Source: Pigoraptor chileana
Lineage: Eukaryota > Opisthokonta > Filasterea
NCBI GenBank assembly: GCA_943704495.1
Contig: CALSCR010000586.1
Coordinates: 1-21,945 of the forward strand
Length of the DNA: 21,945 nucleotides
Direction: 5' to 3'
Shown here: piece after piece, positions 1-10,590 of the stretch
How the letters are laid out: every line of letters begins with the position of its first letter
Numbering within the stretch: position 1 is the first letter of the stretch
The notes under the pieces: model-generated
What the model saw: the letters and a program-made list of their open reading frames with translations, nothing else
Told to the model about the DNA's origin: nothing
The model's database searches: none
Program-made: the position numbers and the translations under genes

Positions 1-23
1 AAAAAAAAAAAAAAAAAAAAAAA
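1..23. repeat. Poly-A tract at the window edge
   Basis: Twenty-three consecutive A on the plus strand. Read on the minus strand this is a T run inside the SUMO protease intron that begins at 80, where it could act as the polypyrimidine tract before an acceptor just beyond the window. Confidence 0.85.
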
Positions 24-80
24 CGGAGCATTGATGGCACAGTCTGATAACCCACACCAACGGCAAGATAAAGCACTCAC

Positions 81-3000
81 CATGGATGCATTGAGAGTCC
101 ATTCGCTCGTCTCAATGTCAACGCCTTTCTTGTTTCGGGCCTCGGCTATGAAGAAATCCCGAAGAATCTATACAGGACAAGGGGTGGAGATGTTTGAAAT
201 TGTAAGCTTGGGCCTTCCTTTTGAAACTATTTTCAAACGGTTTGAGTTTTCCAACAGTGATAGAAATGCAGAATACTCTCACGCCTATTAACACCAAAAC
301 GAGGTCATATTATTGCCATGACAAATAAACAACGAAACCTGTTTAGATGACAGCCAACACACACGAAAGTAAAGTGGGTGACGATATGGGTGAGACGGCG
401 CAGTAGGCAGAATACAAATATGAAGAACGTGCAAGTGATCAAGGCACATAGTGGTCGCTGATGAGGCCACACAAGAGTACTCTAAACGCCGTACGCACAA
501 GCCCATCCACTCACAAGCACACAACAAGCGCACAACACATATACAGAGAGCGCGCGAGCGCGCGCGGAAGACACACAGAGGGATATAGAGAGAGAGAGAG
601 ACCTTCAGTACCCAAAACGCCTTACGCATAAGCCAATCGACTCAACACAGAGAGACAAAGCGAGATGCAAGATTTCAAGTCAGTGGCATGCGGTTTGCCC
701 AAGGGGGGAGAAGCGGTGAAAGGGGAAGCAGCAAAGGCACTCACTTCGATGCACTCCTTGTTGCGCCCTCCCAGCGGATCATAATAGTCGACGCGGCGGG
801 CGGATGGGGTGACAACGGCCAGGCACCAATGATTACCAAGGTGGATTGGGGCAAAAACGAGATCCGTTGACATGACGTCCGTTGTCTGATGCCAATAAGA
901 AACAAAGGGTTCGAGTCAGTGTCTTGGGCATGCCCGATGGATTCACATATTATCGCAACAGAAAGAGTGAATAGATGGTCGATCTCATGCAAATTGACGA
1001 AACAAACTCAAAACAAAGAACCGCAGATGTAATTATGTAATAAAAGACTTATTCAAAAATGAATTGCATACATAACCACAGACGAAAAAAGGCAATACAT
1101 GGCGATAAAGTTAGAATGCCAAATGGTCACACGCACAGAATGTCACACGCACAACACCCACACCCACATCTACACACATGCACAAACATACACGCACATG
1201 CACACACACACACACACACATTCATGTCAGTGCCTTAGGCGCTGTGCCATGGAGTCCACAATAGAGAGCGAGAGCGCGCGCGAGACGTCACAGACTCTAC
1301 AGACAGAGACACGCATCGATCGAGGCGCGCGCGCGAACGCATATAAACATATGTATACCTTCGCCCACCGGCGCACTCCCTCGTAGCCCGATTGTCGCAG
1401 TTTTGCATAGAAGTAAGTCGAGCACGCATACGTTGAAGGAAGACGACCGAGTGACTCGGAAGATCGCCGGACAATGAGACCCAGATAAGCGTTTATAATC
1501 TGCAATTTGACACGGCGTAAAAGAGATGGACTCAGCACTCTTTTGGCAATCTGTGAAATGTGTGGCAGTCCACTCACGAAGCTACATTCCCCTTTCTCTG
1601 AACAAAAGCACGTTGGCCCATTCGACAAGAATTCCATCAAGAACACCTGCCGGCACCCACATTGACGCACATACACTACATCTCTCACGCGCATACAAAA
1701 CACATGCACGCACACACTCACACAGGCACGTGAACACGCACATACTCCACACATGCAAGCACACACTCCACACATGCACATGAACATGCCTCGTCGTTGA
1801 GCCAAGCACCCGGTCGCAGCGTCCACATGTCGCGTCGCGTGACGGTGTACGCCCCCACACGTGTAAGAGCATCCGAGGGCTGCCCGTCGCCGAGTGCTTC
1901 CGCCACCTAAAGCATCACAGAGAGCAAACCGTGGATGAGTAGCGACGCACATGCCTTTCATTTTCGTATGGGTCGATTACATATTAATCCGTTCAAGTGC
2001 CTTCAAAAGAGAGCGTTGTGCAAGTTGATAACAAGTGTCTTCCGGCCGTCTATTTCACTTCTAAATTGCAGGACACGAGTGAAGAAAAGACAACCACAAT
2101 AGACCACAACGCCCACTCACTCACCACGCGAGCCTGCGCACCGTTGGAGTCCTTGGACACAGCAAGGCCGCCGAGAGAAACCGTTAACGCATCTGTTGCA
2201 GTCACTTTGTTCTCTGCAATGCATTGAAAAAAACAAATGTCCGCAAAAACTCATCAGTCAGTACATGTAGTAAGGAGTGACTACGCCATGACAAGTACAG
2301 AGACATAGTACAGTACATGAAAACAGGTTGAAGAAAGATATGGCACACAAACTGGTGTGGTGTGTGTGTGGGTGGGTGGGTGGGGGTAAAATCAGAGGGG
2401 TGCGCGAGGAGGTACGCCAACCAACCAACAATCCTTCCCGTAGCTTTGACTTGCTTGCTGCTGACATCATCAGAGTCGGAATCGTCGATCACAATGAGGT
2501 CGATCGGCGCCGACAATGACGACAACGAACTGCGCCGCTTTCCTCTTTTGGTATTCGTCGCGGGGATCGGTTTCGCCACCGCCACCGTCCTCTTTGTTTC
2601 CGGTGAATCCCTGCGCGTCCCCAATCTCCCTTCGCCCGTCGTCTCTGCGCCACCTTTCTTGTCTGGAGCACTGCTCAGGCGTCGCTTGTCGGTTGGATCA
2701 GACGTCAAGTCAACAAACGCAGTCGCGCTGGAGTTGTTCGATAGGGTCGAATGAATGCTGCTACGTGAAACGGCGGGAGAGGAAATCGAGCTCCGTGTCG
2801 CCGCAGTCGTTGCAATTGCCCTAGGAGCATTACCTTGCAGTGCGTTGGTAGGAATAAGAGTCGGAACCGGTGCGACGACGACGGCAACACGGGTCGCTGA
2901 ATAGACAGAGCCGATTGTGCGATTGCACTGCGAGGGTGTCTGTGTTCCTTTCGCCGCGGGTGCATTGGTCATCACGAGGGGTGGCGCAATGCGAGTGGGC

Positions 3001-5468
3001 CCAATCGCCTTTGTCGCAGTTTGTGCCGATGAGGCAAACGCACGCGGCGCACTTGCCATGCGGTCTGCGAGTGACGCCGCAGGGGCTTTCTGGCTGCCGG
3101 TCATCGTTGCGTATTGTTGTTCGGATGCTTGATCCATTCCCTGTCCACGTAACAACACCGGCTGCTGCTGCTGTAGTTGTTGTTGTTGTTGCTGCTGTGG
3201 TGGTGGTTGTTGTTGCTGTTGCTGTTGCTGCATAGATTGACCAGCTGCCGACATGGCCGCAAGTTCCCGCTTTCTCTTGTTCAGTCGCTTTCTTCCCGAC
3301 CGGGAGAGACCTGTCGTGCGCGGGGCCGCAGTGGCGGACAGAGTGACAGTGGCAGCCGTCAAAACGGGCGGCTCACGAACACGAAAACGCCTGCCGTCAG
3401 CGCTGCAACCTACGTTCGCTGTTGTCGTTGAGGTTGTGTCATGCGTGCTCCCCACTATCGACGCAGACGACGGTGTTGCAGTCACTGTGCCGACCACGGG
3501 CTGCGGCGGCGGCGGCGGCGGCGTCGTCGTGAGATCGATAGTGAAAACAGCTGTGATCGGCGTGGCTGTGTCAGAGTCGCACATAATGTTCTCAACACCT
3601 GTGTTGTTGTTGCTTTTGCTCGCCAGTCTTGCTGCCTTCGCTTTCTTTTTCTTTCCGCGAGTTTTTGCTTTCTTTACAGTCGGGATGCCTGCACTAGCAG
3701 CAGTGACGCACGTGTTCACAGGGGAGACGCTACCCGTGAAGGGCCCACCCAACGTTAGCCCTTTCGGATGGTTAGCACTTCCCTTGTCGATTGCAATGCC
3801 ACCATAAAAACGACCACCTTTCTCCTCCAACGATGTCTTCGTCGATTCCTGCGGCTGGATGGCGGCTCTGCCCGATGGTGCGCGCGGCGTCGTCACAGCC
3901 ACAAATGCAGTTGTCGGTTTTTTGGCTGTGGCTACTGTCCAGATGGGTGTTTTGGCTGCTGCGTAACCCTTCCGACGGCTGCGTTCCTCCTCGGTCTCTG
4001 CTTGCTTGCCAGGCTTCTCCTTCTCACACTTCGCCTGTCCGAGTCCAACCACTCTCCCGCCCTCTTTGCCCTTCTCTTCGCCCCTTTCCACCGCCTCCCC
4101 GTGCTTTGAACGCGCTGTCACAAGTCCCGTGTCGTCCTCGTCCCCTTCCTTTTTCCCGCCGTCAGTCTTGCTGCCGCGCAGTCCTTCCAACACGCTGTCG
4201 GCCCTCGCCTCCCGCTTCTTCTTCTTCTTCGCCTTCTTCCCCTCCCCCGCTGTTTTCTCACTGTTCTTTCCAGCTGCTTCTTCCGCCAACTTTCTTTTTC
4301 GCGCTTTCGTATCTGGCGCCAGCAGCGAGCTGGTCCCCTGCCTGTCCGCAACAGCGCTGCTCTCGCTGTTTTTATCCGTCGCAAACTCGCTCGCTTTTTC
4401 CTTCTCCCAGGCCTCCGCCCTTTCTTGTCGCCGCGCCTTCCTCCTCTCCTTCTTCAGCCTCTTCCTCTCCTCTTTTGTCGCCTCGACACCGACGGCAGCT
4501 TCTTTCCTCCCTCCCTCCGCATACAGCCCAACACCGGATGTGTTCGCGATCCCCGTCACAGCCCTGGAGGGGTCTTTCCCGAGTCCTACAAAAGCTGTAT
4601 CTACGCCGGTGAGACGCTTGCTGGTGGCGTGTGCATATTTCTTATCGATATCCTCGATTCGCGCCCGTTTGCCACTGTCGTCAGTGGGCGTGAGATCTTC
4701 GTCTCTTTGTCGACGCTTACGGCCCTCCACCACCCCTCCAGTGGATACGCCAACAACAGCTTTACGGTCGGCACTTTCCACCGAAACACCGTGTGGTGTT
4801 TTGGTTTCGATGGCAGTCAACGACGCCACCCTTGCGCTCACTGGTGCAACAACGGACCGAACAACAGGTTCATTGTCGTCGTCAAATCGCAGGTGGACTC
4901 CCCCGTGTGCACTCGGCGTAATAGACAAAGGACGCAAGGAAGATGTTGAAAATGCAGATTGCACTCGAATAACTTCCGGGGGGGCTGCGGAATGATTGCT
5001 CCCGCGGATATCAGCCTCACCCTGCTTTACCGGCGCACGTGATCGACGCTCTCCGTTGTTTTCGAGTAGGCCCTTGCGACGCCGGGTGGCGTCGCGGTGA
5101 TTATGCTGCAACAATTGGTGTTGGTGTTGGTGTTGTTGTTGTCGTTGTTGCCGGTAATGATCAACAGGGCGTTGTTGTTGTGTCTTACTTTGCGCCGCGT
5201 TCACTGCCGGTGGTGCAGAATTGAAAGAGCCCCTCTGCCGCTTGTTGCTCAGGACAACGCCATCGCTACTTTCCGTGCGGCTCCGCTTTCGGCCCACAGC
5301 GACGATGGCGCCACTTTCAAATGAACGCGTGTCACTGACAAGCGACCGCCAAATTGCAGGATGCGATGGCGTAGAGGTTGCTGAGGATTGTACTGTGGTT
5401 GCAGGGCTGCGTGCGTGCACGTGCGTGTTGTGCGCCTTTGTGGGATCGCGTGCCCACTTGCCGCCCAT
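81..5468 (-). CDS. Ulp1/SENP-family SUMO protease with long SIM-bearing disordered N-terminus (3' end off the left edge)
   Basis: Likely a nuclear cysteine protease (clan CE, family C48) that removes or matures SUMO. Proposed exons on the minus strand are 5468-2426, 2213-2125, 1906-1790, 1499-1359, 885-745 and 167-81, about 1206 residues within the window. The protease part reads TRRDMWTLRPGAWLNDE, then IINAYLGLIV, YFYAKLRQSGYEGVRRWAK, FAPIHLGNHWCLAVV, VDYYDPLGG and TSEWTLNAS, matching the Ulp1 domain in order. The catalytic His is near residue 1149 and Asp near 1166. The Cys motif (Q-x(6)-DCG in the family) must follow the GTGAGT donor at 80, outside the window. All five junctions after exon 2 are phase 0. 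The exon 1 donor (about 2425, phase 1) is the weakest call. Exon 2 has no ATG and exon 3 has none before the domain, so the N-terminus must come from the upstream exon. I chose the ATG at 5468; one at 5531 is also in frame. A two-gene model is less likely. Confidence 0.87.
168..744 (-). other. Intron of the SUMO protease gene (577 nt)
   Basis: Bounded by GTGAGT after the codons for KECIE and by TGTATAG before the codons for ILRDFF, both phase 0. It holds short AG/GA and CGCG-rich simple sequence near 540-600 and no recognisable gene; the open frames inside it show no family motif. Confidence 0.8.
886..1358 (-). other. Intron of the SUMO protease gene with CA microsatellite (473 nt)
   Basis: Donor GTATAC directly follows the RRWAK codons and acceptor GCATCAG precedes TTDVMSTDLVF; both are phase 0. 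The interior is dominated by CA-rich simple sequence at about 1131-1220, ending in ten uninterrupted CA units at 1201-1220. Nothing else is seen. Confidence 0.82.
1500..1789 (-). other. Probable GC-AG intron in the SUMO protease gene
   Basis: The exon ending in WLNDE at 1790 and the exon starting IINAY at 1499 abut exactly in all Ulp1 proteins. The only phase-0 boundary after the WLNDE codons begins GCATGT rather than GT; the acceptor is AATTGCAG. A GC donor preceded by GAG fits the known minor GC-AG class handled by the major spliceosome. The 290-nt intron contains CA-rich sequence. Confidence 0.7.
2426..5468 (-). other. Disordered N-terminal exon of the SUMO protease: polyQ, Lys-rich tracts, three candidate SIMs
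   Basis: This single exon encodes about 1014 residues with almost no predicted globular structure. It is rich in Ala, Ser, Thr, Arg, Lys and Gln. Visible elements are basic nuclear-localisation-like runs near the start (GRKRSR, SNKRQR), a KKAKKKKKR block near residue 415, and a Q/P tract around residues 746-770. Three hydrophobic-acidic stretches fit SUMO-interacting motifs: TIDLTT near 641, FVDLTSD near 917 and IDLIVIDDSDSDD near 988. The last is a textbook SIM with a serine/aspartate tail that casein kinase 2 could phosphorylate. Multiple SIMs are known in SUMO-chain proteases (SENP6/7, yeast Ulp2), so a chain-editing role is a reasonable inference. Antisense open frames across this exon are by-products of its composition. 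Confidence 0.75.
3161..3231 (-). repeat. CAG/CAA repeat encoding a glutamine tract
   Basis: Mixed CAG and CAA codons, interrupted by CCA codons and single CTG and CTA codons, encode a Q-rich stretch of about 24 residues with a PPP interruption. Mixed codons usually make such tracts less prone to slippage than pure CAG runs. Confidence 0.85.
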
Positions 5469-5885
5469 CACGGCCCAATCTCCCTCACAATAAATGATCC
5501 ACGCATACGCATCAACAAACCAAATTTTCACATGGGGCCAACAAAAGCTTCAATGGCAGTCCTCTGTGCGTTCTGCTGTGGGTGTAATACAAGTGCATCC
5601 AGTCAAACTTCGGGGGCCCTACTGAACTCTTTTTCAAGGCGATTTTTAGCGCGCCTAACAACTGATTCAGCTCCACTTCGCAACACGTGATGTCTGTCTC
5701 TTTTCCTAACCCTAACCCGACAGTGTGGGCAATTCGTCACGTGACCGATTGCGAGCAGACTCTCTGGAGGTCTGACCCTTTTTTGTAATCTATGATTCGT
5801 TGCATTCCATTTGTGTCTTGATTTGGTTTGCCAATGTTTGAGAATGGGACTTTGTGAATGAAAGGGGGATGTCTCTACCAACACC
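5469..5885. promoter_or_regulatory. Divergent promoter between SUMO protease and ARM-BTB genes
   Basis: This interval of about 417 bp separates two divergent start codons, so it should contain both promoters and 5' leaders. It holds CACGTG boxes at 5684-5689 and 5738-5743; the second sits in a 10-bp palindrome GTCACGTGAC. A double CCCTAA telobox lies at 5705-5718. CACGTG is the classic binding site of bHLH and bZIP factors. Teloboxes in promoters of housekeeping genes are known in plants and protists. If translation of the protease starts at 5531 instead, the interval shrinks by 63 bp. No clear TATA box is visible. Confidence 0.6.
5705..5718. promoter_or_regulatory. Telobox (CCCTAA-type) in the divergent promoter
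   Basis: CCTAACCCTAACCC is slightly over two units of the TTAGGG-class telomere repeat. At 14 bp, between two genes, it is far too short to be a telomere and is better read as an interstitial or regulatory telobox. Confidence 0.55.
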
Positions 5886-8800
5886 ATGGCACCACCACCC
5901 ATTGACAGGGCACGTCACTCTGGATCGGCGGGATCGTTTGCTCCTTCCGCCGCCGCTCACTTGAATGAGCCTCTTGGGGGGACCTCGCGTGACACTGTAG
6001 TCGATCGAACGTCAATGACAAGGACAGCGCAGAGTATCGCAAGTCGTGTTGCATCTTATGCTGAATGCATCGGCCCGCACCGCTCCGTTCACACACGAAA
6101 CAAAGCCATCGATGCTGTCCGGCGCGAGATTTCCTTTAGCAAAGAGGCTGCTGTGCACGCATTCAACTCTGCATCGGGACTCAAGCGCCTGTTTTTGTTG
6201 TTGCCCTCGAGTCTAGACTCTTGCAAGGAAGGTGACCTGAGGACAATAGAGCTTTGTCTGGCGGTTGCTGCTGACTGTGCGCGCCTCACTGCGACCAGTC
6301 GGTCGGCCATTGCCCAGTGTGGAGGTCTCAACGCTATCTCTCGAATAGTTTTTCAGTATTCGCTCCAGTGTACGAGGGATACTGCGGCAACATGCATTGT
6401 GCAATCCAGTGGCAGCTCTGTAGGTTTGTCGCCAGGCAAAGTCCCGGGCAAGTGCGAGTCCACCCACGACACACTCGACGAGAGCAAGCAAGGGCATTCC
6501 CGTCTTTTTTCGCACGCGAGCGCATGGCACCGCATCGCACGGCGCTCCTTTCGCGTCTGCTCTGCACTTGCGGTTGAAATGGAGTGCTGCACAGCCCTCA
6601 AACAATATGGCCTAATGGACGATGCCTTCTCACTGGCAAGCAATGTCACATGCGATGCGCGTGTGCGCGAGGCTGCTGCATCTACTCTCGGCTGCATTGC
6701 GTCTCTGTCTCTGCCGTCGCATGCCGGCGGTGGTGCCGCTGAACGGGGCATTAGCGATGAAACTGTCGTTGCGTTGGATACTGCTGAAGAGCTGTGCGAA
6801 TCGGCTTTATCAAGTGTTGCTCGTGTGCTGAGGGCGTGCCAATTGGGCGAAGGAGGTGAAGTGTGGCATCGTCTCTGTGACCACGTGATAGGGCTGCTGA
6901 TGAACATCGCATCGTCACACCCGACTCGCGTTATGGCGGCGGCGGCGGCAGACATTCTCGGAGCCATAGCCTCACTCCAAGATCTGCCGCAATCTCAGGA
7001 CAATGGGGACTTCTTTCTACAGTTGGAACAAGGTAAGCACAGGGGGGAGGCTGTGCTTGTGCTGCACGATGTGGCGATGCGAGCGTGTGCGGGCGCATTG
7101 AATGTGTTGCGACGCGCGTGCTCCACGATTCCGCGGCTGGCGAGCAAGTTATCTGGGGCCCATGCGGCGACTATCGCAGCGATGTTTGCTGTGGGCATCG
7201 ACGGTGACACTCGGCTGCCAATCGCAAACGCACACATACACACACACACAACCCAACTTGAGCGCGTGAGTGCTTCCGATCGGTTTGTCTTTCCTCTCTC
7301 GGCGGATGCAATCAGAAGTGGCGAATCCAACCGCGAGAATATGACTTGCGATGATGTGCGCAGTGGCGGAGCATCCTCTGACAGGTCCATGACGCTGCGT
7401 GTGCGTGAGTATGCGGGTATGCTTCTGTCAGAGGCTATGATCGCTGATCCCACCGCCCGTGAGGCACTAGTCCGATTTTCTGGATCCGTCCATGATGTGT
7501 CGATGGCACAGTCGCACATGGCGACGCGCCTAGAAGGCGTGCTTGAGCTTGCGAAGTCTTTGTGTGCTACAAGTGCCCCGGGGAGTGCGAATGCTGTCAC
7601 GCATGATGCCCCTGGAAGTGTGTGCATTTTGGCGGGAATAGTGTGCGTGTTTGTCCGGTGGACTTCCGCTGATCGGCTGTCGAAAACCGCGTACGATATG
7701 CTCGCAAAGCTGTCAACGTATCCGCAGTGTGCTTCAGCGCTCTTGTCTGCCGGTTTGCATGGATTGTTGTGGCCTGACAAAGGGAAGGATCATCCATCGA
7801 CGGGTGCGCACTCTCTACAAGCGAGCGAAGAGACTGATATAACAGCGGCTAGCGAGTGTGATGAGAGACACGAGAACTGCGTCTCGACTGTGCAAAGCTT
7901 CGGAAAGAGGCGACCACCACGCCACCTTGTTATGCGCATCTCATTGTTGGTGTCGTCGCACGGGAAGCATTCGATTGCCTTTGCTGGACGCCGTGCGTGC
8001 ATGGATCACTGTGCTTTGCTAATGCAACGCTCTTCGTTTCCTCTGGATGGTGGCAGTGATGACCCGCACTGTGATGACGCCGACGGTACGACTGGTCCAT
8101 TATTGAGCGTCGGCTCCATGAACGACGCTGAGCAGCGCCACGGCATGTTGGGGAACGAGGGAAGCAAAGGAGGTGTTGATAATATTCTGAATCTCGCGTC
8201 GTCTCTGTCGCTTTGTGTTTTGTCACACGCGCCCGCCGCTGTGGTTGCAATCGAGGGTGGAAGTGGGTTTGTTGTGGCACTTATGGAGGCTTTGTTTGCG
8301 TCGAATCCTACGTCTCCGGCGAGATTCGTGCGCGCTGCCTCGAGGCGCAGCCCCGACGGTAAGGCCATTGCCGAGACGCCCCTCTCGCGTGCCAACACAC
8401 TCATCGTGTCGGCCGAAAGCAACACCGGCCGCCCAAACAAGTTGCGGCGCACCGGTGATCACGTGACAGTTGAAATGAACGGACAACTGGCCGATGGGTT
8501 CGAGCGGTTTTTCCGCGCTGCCGTCACCGTTGCGTCTGTGCCTTCGTTTGCGCAGCGTCTATCTGCGGCGGTTGGGCTGCACCTCCGAGCGAGTAGAGAG
8601 CACGCGCGCGATCAACTTGGAGACACTGTCGTTGGGAAGGCTGCCATGGATGCGGCCGTTGTGCTTTCTTTTTGTCGCAATCCGTTTATGTTTGTGGACG
8701 CTGTCGTGGGCTCTGGGTGCCTCTGTGTTCTCTCCCGCGCCATTGCAAGCTGCATTTGTGTGGCGGGAACGGCGACGTCACTCCGGTCAGTGTCGTGCAC

Positions 8801-10015
8801 GTGCCTCAGTGGGGGCGGCTTTGCGCGAGCCGCCCTTTTGTCCACCAGGGCGGCGTGGGTGTCCGTCGAGGCCCAGCGCGTGCGTTGCTTGGCCGCGACG
8901 AGCCGCACTCTTCTCTCCCGCGTGGATTTGCATCGCCGTCTCGCTGCGGAGCGAGTGTGTCTAGCCACTACCCGCTCAATTGCCACTGCTGTTGACGAGC
9001 GGCCTGTTGAATACCCGAGTCCAGGTGCCCTGGGAGGTGACACGGGTAACTTTCCCGGGGGCGTGGTCGACTTGCGCATGGACGACGGTGCGATGTTTCG
9101 TGCTAACCGTACAGCGCTTGCCGAGGCCTCGCCAATGTTGAGTGTCCTTTTGACTGGCGAAAGCTTCTCAGATTCGTCGAAAACTGTCGTGCGTATCCGC
9201 GACGTGGGTTCGATTCCCTTTGCGCGTGTTGTTTTTCGGATTCCTGGCTCTGCTCTGGCAACTGTTACTCCGCCCATGTGGTGGCCAGGACCTGCCGACC
9301 ATTTCCACGCGCACGTGGTAGCCTGTGGTGCGCATTGCAGCTCGTCACGTGATCCAATTGCGGAAACACAAAGTGGATCAACAACGCCCATCGTCATCAC
9401 TGTGCGGGTGTGTGCTGAGTCTGCTTCCAATTGCAGACCGCTTCATGGTAGGGAGTCTCCGGCGCGCACTGTTGGACGAGGCACGAGACCTTCTGCACGC
9501 AATTGAGCACTGGGGTGCCGGTTCTTTTGCGAGCGACGCTAACGATGATCATTCTGGTAACGATGCGATAGAGCTCTTCAACGCGCAATACGGCGACGCT
9601 TTCTTCTTCGTCGTCAATGCGTTTGTGCTCTCCTGTCAGCACGGAATCGGCGAGCTTGCGCCCGTCACCACAAAGTGGATGCTGTTCTGTGGGGGGTGCG
9701 TTTTGATATTTGATTGACGCCGAATGTGTTTTTTTGAGTCGTGCTAAGTGTGTTTTTCCAGCTTCGCCCCATCATCTTGGTAGCTCTGATTGATTTTTGG
9801 TTATTCTGTTCCCATCGGATGCTAATGACACCCTCTCATCCCCACCTCGCATCCGTCCCCATCCCTCCCGTTTACACAGGGTGGAGAATGCCCCCTGCTT
9901 TGCGGATTCACTTCTCGAGGCCACCGGCCTTCGGTGGGACGATGTGCACCTACCTTTCGCAGAGTCGATAGGTGCTTGTTTGACCGAATTCATAGCAGAG
10001 AGCCAACGCCTGTGA
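5886..10015 (+). CDS. Armadillo-like repeat and BTB domain protein (ARMC5-like architecture)
   Basis: Proposed exons are 5886-9225, 9341-9695 and 9880-10015, about 1276 residues. The ATG at 5886 lies in a strong context (ACACCATGG). The first ~1050 residues are helical and Ala/Leu-rich with armadillo-like segments, for example GGLNAISRIV near residue 145 and AAASTLGCIASLSL near 265. A BTB start follows around 1060-1113 (VVDLRMDDGAMFRANRTALAEASPMLSVLL). Exon 2 supplies the last part of the domain and the following helices (LLPIADRFMVGSLRRALLDE). Intron 2 (9696-9879, GTGCGT to TTTACACAG) keeps frame exactly. Intron 1 (9226-9340) is the best phase-matched choice but less certain. ARM plus C-terminal BTB occurs in ARMC5, a Cullin-3 substrate adaptor, so a ubiquitin-ligase adaptor role is an inference. 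Low-complexity TH repeats at about residue 450 come from a short CA repeat. Confidence 0.8.
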
Positions 10016-10590
10016 GCGGGTGTGTATATTTAAGTACAAGTAAGCTATGCCGTCAGCTGGATCTCCCAATTGCCTTTCTGTCTCTGACAGTCCCTCGGCT
10101 TTGGGTGACATCGTGTTTGTTCCGTTGTGAGTGAAATTAAGGGAGAGGTTGAGTGAAGTGGCGCTTGCGTTAGAGTCTATGAGTGTGTTTGTGATTGAGA
10201 TAGCGGAGCGGAATGTAGAGCCGGCGAAGAAGCATTGGAAGACCCCGCGGATTGTCCCGACGTCGGAATTGCGTCCGGAGCCGGATGAATCGCGACACAT
10301 GATGGTGAAATTACCGCAGGTGCGTTGAGTTGTACTTGCCACGAATGTTGTTAATGCTTATGTTGTATTTGCTGCGACGTTGACAGCTGCAGTGAAGTGG
10401 AAGAGCCGACAGTTTGAACGTTCATAACTGTGACAGTAGGTGCTCGACCATGTCATGTTTCCGCTACCTGTGTAGTAGTAGCATTGTGTCGGTTAAGCTG
10501 GGGGGCAAGGCTAGGCATTGTGACCGTGTAAGCGGTGCCAGCAACTTGGTTGTGTTGTAGTCGGAGGTAGCCTGTGGAAGGGCCTTTGAG
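9950..10590 (-). other. Unresolved minus-strand open segments rich in N-glycosylation sequons
   Basis: No complete gene is recognised between the ARM-BTB stop and 10590. On the minus strand, open segments around 10130-10342 and 10370-10500 carry several N-x-S/T sequons (NFT, NAS, NLS, NFT, NGT, NMT) and spaced cysteines, as in a secreted or cell-surface protein. They lie in different frames, have no convincing start codon, and partly overlap the last ARM-BTB exon in antisense. A short plus-strand frame at 10131-10328 overlaps them. They could be exons of an unresolved gene, a decayed gene or chance. Confidence 0.25.

Noticed and set aside
288-629. Minus-strand open frame of 113 codons
   Set aside because: It lies wholly inside the intron between the protease exons at 885-745 and 167-81, and its translation is low-complexity Cys/Leu/Arg sequence without a motif.
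1099-1386. Plus-strand open frame of 95 codons
   Set aside because: Mostly the CA microsatellite translated as His-Thr repeats, overlapping a protease exon in antisense.
4006-4995. Plus-strand open frame of 329 codons
   Set aside because: It lies antisense to the disordered SUMO protease exon and consists of Ser/Pro/Phe/Leu runs expected from reversed Lys/Glu/Arg codons; no domain or splice context.
5705-5718. Chromosome end or telomere
   Set aside because: Only slightly over two CCCTAA units, with genes on both sides. Kept as a telobox instead.
8612-9430. Minus-strand open frame of 272 codons
   Set aside because: Antisense to the BTB-encoding part of the ARM-BTB exon; Arg/Ala/Thr-rich composition is typical of a shadow frame.
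10131-10328. Plus-strand open frame of 65 codons downstream of the ARM-BTB gene
   Set aside because: It begins at GTG, has no recognised motif and overlaps sequon-rich minus-strand segments. Too short to call.
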